A DNA stretch of 64,000 bases from Candidatus Sulfotelmatobacter kueseliae (GCA_900290255.1 OMOD01000159.1:19993-83992); one strand, 5' to 3'; shown: positions 15,844 through 25,527, counted from the stretch's first letter. Numbers and translations: made by a program. Notes: generated by a model not told the origin, from the letters alone.

Positions 15844-16489
15844 CGGGTCCGACCCAGACGCCCACGTTGAACGGAGTTCCTTCCGGCGTTCTCTCCGGCG
15901 ACTGCGGGCCTCCGCCCGGGGCCGATGAACCCCACACCAGCTTCTGGGTGGAGAAGCCCTTCACCCCGGAGTGCGCCAGGATGGTCGGCAGGGATGCGGG
16001 AAATCCGAAACAATCCGGCAGCATATATTCCGCGCTGGCCTTGCCGAACTCCCTGCGGAACCAGTTATTGCCGTACAGAATCTGCCGGATAATCGCCTCG
16101 GCGCTGGGCGCGTTGACGTCACCTTCTTCCATCGACGATCCTGCCGGGTACCAGCGGCCCTCGTCCACATACGTTTTCAGCCTCGCATAATCGGCCGGGA
16201 AGTACTCCTTCATGAAGCGATAGCGGTTGGCCCCGCTGAAATTGAAAACATAGTGAGGATACTTGTCGAATAGCTTGAAGTTATCCTCCATGGTCTTGCG
16301 GATGTATTCGTCGATGACCTGGGGATACTCCCAACGCCACTCCGTATCGAGGTGGGCATAACCGACGACATAAAGCGTCGGGTCTTTACTTAGGTCAGGC
16401 GGGTTCGGGGGTTGAGTCTGAGCACCGCAGAGCAGGGAAGACGAAACCAACAAGATCGGGAGCAGATTGAGGCAGATTCGTGGCGTCAT
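15569..16489 (-). pseudogene. GH38 alpha-mannosidase, N-terminal portion ending in a frameshift
   Basis: From the ATG at 16489 the protein has a signal peptide (MTPRICLNLLPILLVSSSLLCGAQ) and the GH38 catalytic start: YVVGYAHLDTEWRWEYPQVI (metal-binding His-x-Asp), SSMEEGDVNAPSAEAIIRQILYG and LPDCFGFPASLPTILAHSGVKGFSTQKL. After LAGLNPGGYGSSIENDLSQPL (near 15767) the reading frame enters the second copy of a 55-bp tandem duplication and runs on as unrelated residues to a stop at 15569. Without one copy, 12049-16489 is 4,386 bases, exactly 1,462 codons, so the parent gene encoded about 1,461 residues. A rare contraction of the repeat would restore it. Confidence 0.85.
15712..15821. repeat. Perfect 55-bp tandem duplication that frameshifts GH38
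   Basis: Two identical 55-bp copies lie head to tail (15712-15766 and 15767-15821). Each begins CAGCGGCTGGCTGAGATCG and ends CGGGATTGAGA. Because 55 is not a multiple of three, the second copy shifts the frame by one base. No difference between copies is seen, so the event is recent or the locus is repeatedly interconverted. Confidence 0.95.
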
Positions 16490-16663
16490 AAATTTCTCGT
16501 TCTTGGGCAACGGCTTATAAATTTTTACAGATACGGTATGAGACGATTCTCCCTTGGGCGGCGGGAGTGCAAGTACTTTCCGGTCATCAGCAAAGCAAGA
16601 CGTTAAGGAACGTAGCCGGGCCCTTATAGAAATCGACTGATCCCGCAAATAGCCCATCAGCTG

Positions 16664-19600
16664 CTAAAAAAGGAACTTGAGCGCGACCTGCATTCTCCTT
16701 GGGAAATTCAGCTGCTGAGTGGTGTCGATGTTTCCATAGCCGGTGCATTCCGGAGCACCATTCGGTGTGGGACTGCAAGTGGGAACATCGCTGGGCGTGG
16801 TGTCGGGTCCGTTGTAAAGGCGATTATTGAACACGTTGAACACATCCCAGCGCAGCTCAAGCCGCTTCGATTCCGTGATGGGAAAATTCTTTGCCAGCGT
16901 TAGATCGAGGTTGGGGATCGACGGGTTTCGCACCCCCGAGTAAAAGTCTCTCAAGTAGCCGATTCCCCACGGCGAAACTGCGGAATCGTAGACCCACGCC
17001 GTTGGGATCCCCTGCGCAGGGCAACCGGGCGTCCCGGTGCTGCAGCCCAGCGGGAAGCCGTCATTGTTCCATACCCATTGCGTGTAGGAGGGTCCGCCCT
17101 CAGGCTTAAGCGAGTGGCTGGAAACATAATTCCATCCGCTGGTCGACGGCAGCCTTACCGGGTTGCCCGAGCTGTATGCGAATATCCCACTTAGGCTCCA
17201 GTTATTCACGACATAGCCGAGCCCGGCCGGGGGACTTGCCAACAGAGGCTTGCCTTTCCCGAATGGCAATTCCCAGGTTGCCGTCGTGGCCAGCATGTGC
17301 GTGCGATCGTAGTCCGAGACCTCGTGGGTGGGATTGGGGAACTGCCATGGCCACTCTCCGGCGCTATAGGGGTTATCGCCATAGCCGTTGGCCGGGCCAA
17401 CCCCGTTGTAGCTCGTGGCCTGCATGGTCTTCGAGTAGGTGTAGGCGACATTGAAGGTCAAACCATTTCCCGCCCGCTTGGTGAGTTTCACTTCCAGAGC
17501 GTTGTACCAGGTTTTGCCGACAGGAAGGTTCCATTGGTACTCGCCGCCGGAACAATACTGGCTGAGCGGGGCCAGCAGATAGATGGCCGGGACCGTTTGC
17601 TCGTACCCGCAGCCAGTATTCGCGAAAGCCGGCACGTTGTAGTAAGGGTTCGGTACCTGTGTTACCCAATTATCAGTCTGACCGGCTGCGTCTGCCGCGA
17701 TGTGTTGTTGCACCTCCTCCAGCGTGGCGAAGTTGTTGACGGTGTTGTAGACACGCAGACGGCTGGCGAAATTGCCTGAGTAGCGCGCATCCACAACAAT
17801 GCTCTGTGGCAGTTCGCGTTGAATGCCCACAGACATAATCATGGTTTTGGGAATTTTCCGCCCCGGGAAATCCATGGCCCAACCACTGCCAATATTGGTA
17901 AGCATGCCGAGCGTGGTGGTCTGTGGATGGATCACACCTGAGTACGGAGTGCCGCTGGCGAAGGAATAGCCGTTGTAGTCGGCGCCATAGCCCGGAGCGT
18001 TGGGAAGAGCACCGAAATCGACCGATGAAATATAACCAGTGCTCGCCGTGTAACCGTATGTTGTTCCGCCTTCCAAGCCGCCGCCGAACATGTAACCCCA
18101 TCCGCCGCGGATTACCGTCTTGGGGTTTAGGGAAAAGGCGAACCCGACTCGAGGCGCAATGTTCGACCAGTCGGTGTTGTATCCATCCCGCGACTGGCCG
18201 TTAATGCCGGCATATTGAATGCCGCCGAGAACCGAGGTGAGGCTGGCCGGATTGACGCCGGCAGCCGTCCACGCAGCCTGGTTCGCTGTGCTCGCCACGT
18301 TTGCCTGATAGGTCGGATCGCTGCTGACGGGGTTGACGCAAGTGAAGCAGACTCCACGGTTCAAGGCGTTGTGACGTTCCCGCAGGCCTCGCTGTACGTC
18401 GTAGCGTATGCCTAGATTCAGGGTGAGCCGATGATTTACTTTCCAGTCGTCCTGCGCATAGAGCGCCCACGCCGGTTGGCCCTCCATGATGGTGTAGTTG
18501 TAATCAACGTGACCGCCGTCGGGATAGCCCAGCAGCATATCGGCCAAACCTAAGCCGTTCGGCAGCGGTGTCCCGGCCGTGCAGGGAATGGCGGTAACCG
18601 GCCAGCAATAACCGTTCGTGCCGTTGTATTGCGTGGCCGCGGAGCCAAAATTGAATTGCCCGTTGGCGTTGCCCACCGACTGCGGATCGCCGTATTGGAA
18701 CTCGGCATACACGCCTCCAAAGTGGATGCTATGAGCTCCTTTGGTCTTGGTGAAGTCGGCGTCCAGAATGACATTGGTCGTCGCGTCATTGGTTATGGCG
18801 TTGCCGATGATGTTGGTGAAGCCTCCTGTGCCGCTCGCCCCGGCATTGCCCACGCTGTTGATCTCCGGTAAGTCCTTGAAGGTCGTAGTGGGTATGTCCG
18901 GCATGCTGAAGCCGGCGCCGAAGAACGTACTGGCGTTCACCGCCGCGCCGAAGTCCCCGTCCGGAGAATGATCGGCAAAGCGGGAGAAGGAGACTTTGAA
19001 GTCTGCCAGAAAAGTCGGCGAGAACATGTGGGTCATGTCCTGCGCCGCGGTCCAGCTCTTTCTCGTGTGATCCACGTTGCCATTCTCGGCCAGCCCAAGG
19101 AGCCCGTTGGTGCTTCGGTTCTCACTGCCCGGTTGATATTCATAAAAGCTGTACCACTTGGTTTTGTCGCTGGTGTTGTAATCCACCCGGACCATGTATT
19201 GGTTGTAAGAATAGATATCGGGGGTGTTGGCGAAGTAGTTGTTGGTCAGCGAATTCTGCCGTCCGGGAACGTTCGGCAAAGGGTAAAGCGTCAGCAACTT
19301 GAGTGCGTATTGGTTCATCGCACTGGCCGGCATCGTGTCATTGGGAAATTCGCTGCGAACCAGATCGTTCGGGCTGGCGCAACTGTCCACGCCAGCCAGG
19401 CCCGGTGCTGCTCCAGTCTCGTTGCAGTACGTGGTCGAGGGGTCAAAAACGGCAACGCCATTAGGGAAGTCCTGAGGATCGTTTTGCTGAATCAGTCCAA
19501 AGTTCACCCCGGAATTGCCGTTATAGCCTGGGAGTAAGTAGGCCGGAGGCACTGCCGTCAGAACGTTACCGGCGATGGATTCGCGGTAACCCTCATAGCT

Positions 19601-20617
19601 GCCGAAGAAAAAGAGCTTGTTCTTGATGATGGGCCCGCCGAAGGTTCCGCCGAATTGGTTTTGCGTCATGCCTTGGCGAGGGATAGAACGGTCGATGTTC
19701 TGGACAAAGTTGGCGTTGAAAAGGGCGCCTTCATAAAACTCAAAGAGATCCCCGTGAAACCGGTTGGTGCCGTTCTTGGTGACGATGTTGATCGTACCGC
19801 CGCCGGTGCGGCTGTAACGGGCGTCGTAGGTAGAAGCCATGACGTTGACTTCCTGAATCGCATCCACGTTCGGAGCGACGTTCCAGGCCCCGGCATTCTG
19901 GTTGTTGTAGGTGGTCTGCTGGGTGATGTTGGTGCCATCCAGCGTGAACTGGTTGTATCCGCCTAAAGCGCCGGTAAAGTTCCCGGTCGGGGCGCCGCCG
20001 CCGATGATGTAGGCATTTGTGTTGTCCCAGCCACGGGTTCCGGAATATCCGCCGGGGCCAAATGTGGTTTGAGTGAATTGAGAGCCGGGGGTGGTGCCGA
20101 TCAGCATGTAAACCTGGCGGCCGTCGAGAGGCATCCCGGTGACGGTCTTCTCATCGAGGATCGTGCCGCCCGATCCATTGGCCGTTTCGATCATGGGCGG
20201 CGCTGCCGTCACTTCCACGGTTTCGTGGAACGCGCCCACTTCCAGTTTGAAATCCTGCCCGAAATACTTGCCCGCCAGCAGTTCGACTTTGTCCTGCACC
20301 GCAGTCTTGAACCCAGCGGCGGTGGCCTTCACCGTATAGGTGCCGGGCACCACGTACGGAATGTAGTAGACGCCGGCATTGCTGGTCTGGGCTGTGTAGG
20401 TTGATTTCGTGTCATTGTTGATGGCGGTGACGGTGGCCCCGACCACGGCTCTCCCGTCAGGGTCGGTGACGTCTCCGGTCAAAATGGCGCGGAATTCCTG
20501 GGCCAGCGAGCGCTCCGAAGACGCGAGCAGCATAAGGCAGGCCGCTAATCCGAGAGCAATCCTGAAGCGGTGTGTCCAGCGACGATCACAATACTTAGAG
20601 TCGGGCAGAGCCTTCAT
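16664..20617 (-). CDS. TonB-dependent outer membrane receptor, Oar-like, with carboxypeptidase-regulatory domain
   Basis: 1,317 residues from the ATG at 20617, which follows GAGGAGG closely; the longer open frame to 20806 lacks this. A signal peptide (IALGLAACLMLLASSERSLAQ) leads to a carboxypeptidase-regulatory-like domain (LTGDVTDPDGRAVVGATVTAINNDTKS..., about 45-125). The plug domain follows with GTILDEKTVTGMPLDGRQVYMLI and DARYSRTGGGTINIVTKNGTN. The remainder is a 22-strand-type barrel ending in ...RMQVALKFLF with the C-terminal aromatic typical of outer-membrane barrels. It sits between GH47 and GH38 on the same strand, so it is probably the importer for mannose-containing oligosaccharides; this is inference from context. 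Confidence 0.9.
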   Translation of the reverse strand: MKALPDSKYCDRRWTHRFRIALGLAACLMLLASSERSLAQEFRAILTGDVTDPDGRAVVGATVTAINNDTKSTYTAQTSNAGVYYIPYVVPGTYTVKATAAGFKTAVQDKVELLAGKYFGQDFKLEVGAFHETVEVTAAPPMIETANGSGGTILDEKTVTGMPLDGRQVYMLIGTTPGSQFTQTTFGPGGYSGTRGWDNTNAYIIGGGAPTGNFTGALGGYNQFTLDGTNITQQTTYNNQNAGAWNVAPNVDAIQEVNVMASTYDARYSRTGGGTINIVTKNGTNRFHGDLFEFYEGALFNANFVQNIDRSIPRQGMTQNQFGGTFGGPIIKNKLFFFGSYEGYRESIAGNVLTAVPPAYLLPGYNGNSGVNFGLIQQNDPQDFPNGVAVFDPSTTYCNETGAAPGLAGVDSCASPNDLVRSEFPNDTMPASAMNQYALKLLTLYPLPNVPGRQNSLTNNYFANTPDIYSYNQYMVRVDYNTSDKTKWYSFYEYQPGSENRSTNGLLGLAENGNVDHTRKSWTAAQDMTHMFSPTFLADFKVSFSRFADHSPDGDFGAAVNASTFFGAGFSMPDIPTTTFKDLPEINSVGNAGASGTGGFTNIIGNAITNDATTNVILDADFTKTKGAHSIHFGGVYAEFQYGDPQSVGNANGQFNFGSAATQYNGTNGYCWPVTAIPCTAGTPLPNGLGLADMLLGYPDGGHVDYNYTIMEGQPAWALYAQDDWKVNHRLTLNLGIRYDVQRGLRERHNALNRGVCFTCVNPVSSDPTYQANVASTANQAAWTAAGVNPASLTSVLGGIQYAGINGQSRDGYNTDWSNIAPRVGFAFSLNPKTVIRGGWGYMFGGGLEGGTTYGYTASTGYISSVDFGALPNAPGYGADYNGYSFASGTPYSGVIHPQTTTLGMLTNIGSGWAMDFPGRKIPKTMIMSVGIQRELPQSIVVDARYSGNFASRLRVYNTVNNFATLEEVQQHIAADAAGQTDNWVTQVPNPYYNVPAFANTGCGYEQTVPAIYLLAPLSQYCSGGEYQWNLPVGKTWYNALEVKLTKRAGNGLTFNVAYTYSKTMQATSYNGVGPANGYGDNPYSAGEWPWQFPNPTHEVSDYDRTHMLATTATWELPFGKGKPLLASPPAGLGYVVNNWSLSGIFAYSSGNPVRLPSTSGWNYVSSHSLKPEGGPSYTQWVWNNDGFPLGCSTGTPGCPAQGIPTAWVYDSAVSPWGIGYLRDFYSGVRNPSIPNLDLTLAKNFPITESKRLELRWDVFNVFNNRLYNGPDTTPSDVPTCSPTPNGAPECTGYGNIDTTQQLNFPRRMQVALKFLF

Positions 20618-20971
20618 AGAGACCTCCTCAAGATTTCGGGATGCGTAAAGATTTCGGGATGCGTGTCGGTGCGAAACTGCAAAACGCGACAGGGCGTAGC
20701 CGGAGTCTGGTAAACACGGGGAGAATGGGCCATGCGCACCGTGCGCAAGTGTTGCTTGAGCCATCATTTGGCGGCAAAGTCTGCGCCCGTAGGCCGCGCC
20801 AGTCAATGCACCGGGATGTTATCTGTACATTCCCCGCTATCCGGTTGATCAGAAAGCGGTTAGAAATAGTTGTGGCGGGTGTCACAGGCCCAGTTTCAGG
20901 CGGTCTTGGGGCACGCCCGGCAAGGTAGCCTGGCAGGAGAGGGAAGCGCAGGCGGTTATTCACCCATCATG
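20618..20971. promoter_or_regulatory. Leader region of the TonB receptor with an 18-bp tandem repeat
   Basis: This 354-base gap holds no convincing gene. Just upstream of the ribosome-binding site there are two perfect direct copies of an 18-bp unit, AAGATTTCGGGATGCGT plus one base (20630-20647 and 20648-20665). They could space or regulate the leader. An open frame across the gap has arginine- and proline-rich content typical of non-coding sequence. Confidence 0.5.
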
Positions 20972-22411
20972 TTACCAGTTTCGCCGGATTGGGTGGGCTT
21001 CGGTGTTGAAGACGACTTGGGTCAAGTCCAACGTCGCGGGCGGAGCAAAGAGCAGGTAGAGATATTTCAAGGTTTCCGCCAGGAAATAGCTCTCCATCTC
21101 ATCCTTCTTTTCCTTCGTTTCCACGTTCTTCAGCGCGGCGTAGGCGATGTCAGTGCGGCAATATTTCACCAGGCTGTCAAAGAACGTGTGCCCCATGTCG
21201 AGATAGCGGGAATCATTGGTAAAGCGATAGAGGTAGAAAGCCGATTCGATGATCTCAGGTTGGAGCGGATATCCGTCGTAAGCAATCTTCATCCTGGAAT
21301 AGTCCAACTCCTGCGGCTCGACGCCAAAGGCGGTCCACATTTTGAAACAGGATTCTTCCAGCCGGCGAGCGCGGTCGAGATCGCCGGATAGAGCGAGAGT
21401 GCCGGGAAAGAACGCATCCAGCGAACCAAAAATCGTCCCCACCCGCGCGCCCGTATTCATGTTTACTTCGCCGTACCAGAGTCCAGCCGGGCCATCGTCG
21501 GCAACATACTTGTTCACGGCCTCGATGCTCGATTGCCACATCCGTTCACAGTCGCTGTCGCCAAACAGCAACCAGCACTTCAGCAGATATTCGTAATAGG
21601 AATCGATTCCCCCGCCGATGAAGCTGGCGGGGTCAGTCCAGGCGCCGGTTCTGATGTTGATTCCCGCTCCGACCAACCCGATCGAGGATCTGCGATTGTA
21701 AAGTTCGACTACTGCGCGCTTGGCCTTGTCATAGTAGGCTGGGTTCCCGGTCAATTTGCTCAGGGCGCCAAACTCCACCAGAAGCGTGCCAACTTCGGCT
21801 GGATTGGTTTGTTCGCCCCGAACTGCGCCGCTCCTCAGGTTCACGTTCACATAAGGCATGCCGGTGGGAGAATTGAAAACCGGCAGCAGCCGGTTTCCGA
21901 GATCCTGCGCTAACTCCAGCAGACGCTTATCGCCACTGAGTTGATAGCTGCTGAGCAGGCCGCCCAACACCCGGATCGTGATCTCGAAGTTCTTTACGTA
22001 GATATCGCGATCGAAGGTCAAGTTGTGGACGATGAATTCCCGAGTGCTGGCCGCCTCGGCGTTAAGCCCCATCAAGATCATCGTGTCCAGCGCGTCCACC
22101 TGCGTCAGATAGAGCGGTGCGGCATACCAGTCGTGATAGCTCTTGCTCAAGGGCCTGAGCTGATCGTGCCCCCAGGCAAATTGTTTGTAGCCGTTCCAGG
22201 CGTGCAGAAACTCCTGGCGCACGCGGTCCGCCATGGCCTGATCGCCGGCGGAACGAATCGGCTTTTGCGGCGGCACAACTGATTTGTCCGCTGTCGAGAG
22301 CCATCGCGGAGTTGCTAAAGTGATGCTTCCCAGGCCGCCAAGTCCGATTGTGCGCAAGAAGTGGCGCCGGGAAAACGGGGACGATCTGACTTGGGATGGA
22401 GCGGGCAGCAT
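20972..22411 (-). CDS. GH47 alpha-mannosidase, probably Tat-exported
   Basis: 479 residues. A twin-arginine signal (FSRRHFLRTIGLGGLGSITLA) leads to a GH47 (alpha/alpha)7 barrel: FLHAWNGYKQFAWGHDQLRPLS, LYLTQVDALDTMILMGL, NFEITIRVLGGLLSSYQL, EVGTLLVEFGALSKLTG, GGGIDSYYEYLLKCWLL, LQPEIIESAFYLYRFT and the terminal VFNTEAHPI, whose Thr binds calcium in this family. GH47 enzymes remove alpha-1,2-linked mannose with inversion; bacterial members are uncommon. It heads the minus-strand run GH47 - TonB receptor - GH38 and is divergent from the TPR regulator at 22669. Confidence 0.92.
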   Translation of the reverse strand: MLPAPSQVRSSPFSRRHFLRTIGLGGLGSITLATPRWLSTADKSVVPPQKPIRSAGDQAMADRVRQEFLHAWNGYKQFAWGHDQLRPLSKSYHDWYAAPLYLTQVDALDTMILMGLNAEAASTREFIVHNLTFDRDIYVKNFEITIRVLGGLLSSYQLSGDKRLLELAQDLGNRLLPVFNSPTGMPYVNVNLRSGAVRGEQTNPAEVGTLLVEFGALSKLTGNPAYYDKAKRAVVELYNRRSSIGLVGAGINIRTGAWTDPASFIGGGIDSYYEYLLKCWLLFGDSDCERMWQSSIEAVNKYVADDGPAGLWYGEVNMNTGARVGTIFGSLDAFFPGTLALSGDLDRARRLEESCFKMWTAFGVEPQELDYSRMKIAYDGYPLQPEIIESAFYLYRFTNDSRYLDMGHTFFDSLVKYCRTDIAYAALKNVETKEKKDEMESYFLAETLKYLYLLFAPPATLDLTQVVFNTEAHPIRRNW

Positions 22412-22668
22412 AGCAATCTCTGGCGGCCGGGGGATGGCGAGTTAGTTTTCCGGCTTCTGGCTGAGGATGTCAATGCACTCGGATGTCATCTGCGTGCTCC
22501 CGTCCATGTGATTGATGCCACGGTAGTTGTGGAATCTTATTCCCGGCCGTCTGGGGTGGACGGATTCCCCCAATTTCTTTTCTGCCCACCGTGAAGGGAA
22601 TTCTTGATAGACAACGGTACTACGTGCTAACTTCGCGGATCGAGTGAACCACCCGTCCGGCGCCCGCT

Positions 22669-25386
22669 ATGGAAGCTGTCTCTCCAACTCAGGCTCACCG
22701 CACGCTACGCTTCGGCGTTTTTGAGGTGGATCTCCGCACCGCTGAACTGCGCAAGTACGGGGTTCGAATCCGGCTGGAAGAACAACCCTTTCATATTCTG
22801 GCTCTTTTGCTGGAGTCCCCCGGCGAGCTGGTGACGCGGGAGGACCTTCGCCGGAAACTCTGGTCGGCCGATACGTTTGTGGATTTCGACCGCAGTCTCA
22901 ACAAGTCCATGAGCAAGCTGCGCCTGGCGCTGGGGGATTCCTCGGAGAACCCACGCTTTATTGAGACCCTGCACCGGCGTGGGTACCGCTTTATCGCACC
23001 GGTTCATGATCATGATGAAAATGGCGTAAGGCCGGCGGCGGCGCACGCATCAGATCCCGATCTGCAGTCACCGCGGCAGGAGCCGGCGACAACGCCAAGC
23101 CTGGCTCAAGCCGGTGCGCGCGCCCGGTGGTGGCTGAGTTGGCAGGCAATGGTTGTGGTCCCAGTGCTGAGCGTTGCTGTGGCTGCAGCTTATTATTTCC
23201 TTCCGCGACCAAACGCATCCGTGGCGCCTGTGGTGGTACCTCGCCGCTCGGTGGCGGTTCTCGGTTTCAGGAACTTGTCGGGGCGCTCGGACCAGGCCTG
23301 GATTTCAACCGCCTTGTCGGATTGGCTGACCACCGAACTCTCGGCCGGCGAACAGCTGCGCACCGTGCCCGAAGAGAGTGTGGCGCGGAGCAGAATTGAG
23401 CTCTCTCTTCCGGATGTCGACAGCCTGGAAAAAGACAGTCTGGCCAGGATCGGCAAGAACCTCAACGCCGATTACGTGGTCGTCGGCTCGTACGCCAGTC
23501 TCGGGAAGGATTCCGGAGATCAGGTGCGCATGGACCTGTTGCTGCAAGGCACTCGCGATGGCGAAACCATGGCCGCCATGTCGGAGACCGGAACTGAGGC
23601 TCATCTCTTCGATCTGGTTTCACGCGCCGGCGAACAGTTACGCGCCAAGCTTGGGGTTCAGGCGGTCACGCGCCGGGAAGCAGCCGAAGTTGCGGTGGCG
23701 TTGCCCTCGAACCACGACGCCGCGCGTCTCTACTCGGAGGGATTGGCCAAGCTGCGGGTGTTTGATGCCTTGTCGGCCCGCGACTCTTTGCAGAAGGCGG
23801 TCGCTTTCGAACCGGATTACGCCCCGTCCCATTCTGCATTAGCCACGGCCTGGGCCACCCTAGGGTACGACGAAAACGCCAGAATAGAAGCCAGACGAGC
23901 CTTCGAACTTTCGGCCAACCTGCCACGGGCCGAGCGTCTGCTGGTGGAGGGGCGTTACCAGGAGATGTCGAAGAATTGGGAGAAGGCAATCGACACCTAC
24001 CGGGCTCTCTTCGCGTTTTTCCCCGACAGCCTGGACTACGGGTTGGCCTTGGCTCATGCGCAGGTCAGTGCAGGCAAAGGGAAAGATGCGCTCGAAACCG
24101 TGGAAGCTTTGCAGAAACTGCCGCCTCCGCTGAACGACGATCCGCGCATTGACCTCGCCGAGGCACGCGCGGCCGAATCTCTTGGAGACTACAAGCGGGA
24201 TGAAGCCTCGTGTGTACGGGCTGCCGCGAAAGCGCAAGCTTCGGGAGCATCCATCCTGTTTGCTGAGGCTCGCACAGACGAGGCCTGGGCGCTTTCCAAT
24301 CTTGGCCAGTCGGATGAAGCCATTCGGGCAGCCGCCGAAAGTAAGCAGATCTACGAGGCAACCCACGACCAGAGAGGAGTTGCCAGAGCCATCAACTTCA
24401 GCGGAATTGCGTTGGAAAACAAGGGCGATACGGTGGGGGCCAAGCGAATGTACGAGCAAGCTCTCGCTACTTTCCGCCAGATTGGAAACAAGCTGGGCGT
24501 GGCCAACGAACTTGATGATCTGGGCGACGTTTTGCTTGCCTTGGGCGATCTGAAGGGCGCGCGCCAGAAGTACGAAGAATCCATGGCCGCAGACCAGGAA
24601 ATCGAGAACCCTGACGGAATCGCGCTGGCCGAAGGTGCGCTCGGAGTGGTGTTGCTTGCCACCGGAGACCACGAAGCGGCAAAGAAGGCCGATCAGGAAT
24701 CGGTCGACCTGTGTCGTCGCATCGGCGACCGGGAAAAGGCAGCCATCGGCCTCGCCGGGTTGGGGAACGCGGTCCGGATGGAAGGCAGCCTGGAACAGGC
24801 CCGTAAGTACGAGTCGGAAGCGGTTGCCATTTTTGATGAGATCGGGGATAAGCAAAGTTCCAATCGCTTTCAACTGGATCTGGCGGAACTCGCCATCGAT
24901 GAACACGACGCTGCTTCTGCCGAGGCCATCGCCAGCCGGGTGGCCGACGAATTTGCCAGAGAGAACGCGCTCCGCGATGAGTCCCTGGCAAACGCGGTTT
25001 TATCCCGAGCCTTGCTCGAACAAGGGAAAACTGACGACGCCAAAAAGGCCATCGATCAAGCCCAGGGTCTCGCGGAGAAGTATCATGACCGCGAGGTCGA
25101 ATTTTTCGTCGCGGTAACTGCGGCCCGGGTGCGTGCAGCTGCCAACACCCCAGCCGCCAGAACTGCCGCCGCTACTCGTCTGCAGCGGGTTATCGCCGAA
25201 GCTACCAGAACTGGATTCGTGACCAACGCGCTTGAGGCACGCCTGGCGCTGGCTGAGATCGAGATGATATCAGGCAACCGATCCAGTGGCTTCGCCCATC
25301 TGGAATCCTTGCGCAAAGAGGCAGGCGATCGCGGTCTCGGACTGATTGCCCAACAGGCGGCGGCTGTAATGAAACGTAGTTCCTAG
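22669..25386 (+). CDS. Membrane-spanning winged-helix regulator with TPR sensor (CadC/ToxR-like)
   Basis: 905 residues. Residues 13-112 form an OmpR/PhoB-type winged helix (LRTAELRKYGVRIRLEEQP, SPGELVTREDLRRKLW, DFDRSLNKSMSKLRLALGD, IETLHRRGYRFIAPV). A linker is followed by one membrane segment (158-178, LSWQAMVVVPVLSVAVAAAYY). The periplasmic part begins with a TolB-N-like domain (VAVLGFRNLSGRSDQAWISTALSDWLTTEL, about 195-225) and continues with at least ten TPR-like repeats to the end. No phosphoacceptor domain is present, so signalling is probably direct through the membrane. Divergent placement next to GH47 suggests it controls the mannosidase locus. A possible promoter is TTGATA (22604) with TAACTT 18 bases on. 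Confidence 0.87.
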   Translation: MEAVSPTQAHRTLRFGVFEVDLRTAELRKYGVRIRLEEQPFHILALLLESPGELVTREDLRRKLWSADTFVDFDRSLNKSMSKLRLALGDSSENPRFIETLHRRGYRFIAPVHDHDENGVRPAAAHASDPDLQSPRQEPATTPSLAQAGARARWWLSWQAMVVVPVLSVAVAAAYYFLPRPNASVAPVVVPRRSVAVLGFRNLSGRSDQAWISTALSDWLTTELSAGEQLRTVPEESVARSRIELSLPDVDSLEKDSLARIGKNLNADYVVVGSYASLGKDSGDQVRMDLLLQGTRDGETMAAMSETGTEAHLFDLVSRAGEQLRAKLGVQAVTRREAAEVAVALPSNHDAARLYSEGLAKLRVFDALSARDSLQKAVAFEPDYAPSHSALATAWATLGYDENARIEARRAFELSANLPRAERLLVEGRYQEMSKNWEKAIDTYRALFAFFPDSLDYGLALAHAQVSAGKGKDALETVEALQKLPPPLNDDPRIDLAEARAAESLGDYKRDEASCVRAAAKAQASGASILFAEARTDEAWALSNLGQSDEAIRAAAESKQIYEATHDQRGVARAINFSGIALENKGDTVGAKRMYEQALATFRQIGNKLGVANELDDLGDVLLALGDLKGARQKYEESMAADQEIENPDGIALAEGALGVVLLATGDHEAAKKADQESVDLCRRIGDREKAAIGLAGLGNAVRMEGSLEQARKYESEAVAIFDEIGDKQSSNRFQLDLAELAIDEHDAASAEAIASRVADEFARENALRDESLANAVLSRALLEQGKTDDAKKAIDQAQGLAEKYHDREVEFFVAVTAARVRAAANTPAARTAAATRLQRVIAEATRTGFVTNALEARLALAEIEMISGNRSSGFAHLESLRKEAGDRGLGLIAQQAAAVMKRSS

Positions 25387-25527
25387 GGCACGCCGACGGG
25401 CTGTTTCGGCCAGACGGAAGAGTTGATCGGCGCAGCCACTGATCTCGCTTCCGATGCAGCTTCGTTCGTAACAGGGCAGGTTCTTGTTGTCGACGGGGGC
25501 TTCTTGGCAAGCGGTGTGAACCAATGA
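25387..25527 (+). pseudogene. C-terminal remnant of a short-chain dehydrogenase/reductase
   Basis: Directly after the stop codon of the TPR regulator, 46 in-frame codons read [46 protein letters not shown]. This is the C-terminal block of classical SDR enzymes (ASDxASFVTGQxLxVDGGF), close in pattern to D-mannonate/gluconate-type oxidoreductases. The catalytic and cofactor-binding parts are absent. It marks a breakpoint where an SDR gene was cut and joined to the regulator's end. Confidence 0.75.

Noticed and set aside
12049..16489. Two separate glycosidase genes instead of one broken gene
   Set aside because: Homology is continuous across the duplication, and removal of one 55-bp copy gives a single frame of 1,462 codons.
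20628..20963. Minus-strand open frame of 111 codons upstream of the TonB receptor
   Set aside because: Arginine- and proline-rich, no ribosome-binding site, and it contains the 18-bp tandem repeat; treated as leader DNA.
22757..22772. GGTTCGAATCC, resembling a tRNA T-arm
   Set aside because: It lies inside the winged-helix coding sequence and no acceptor or anticodon stems surround it.
1..25386. Biosynthetic, secretion or defence gene cluster
   Set aside because: No polyketide or peptide synthetase, secretion apparatus, restriction, toxin-antitoxin or other defence gene was recognised in this part or in the remainder of the window.
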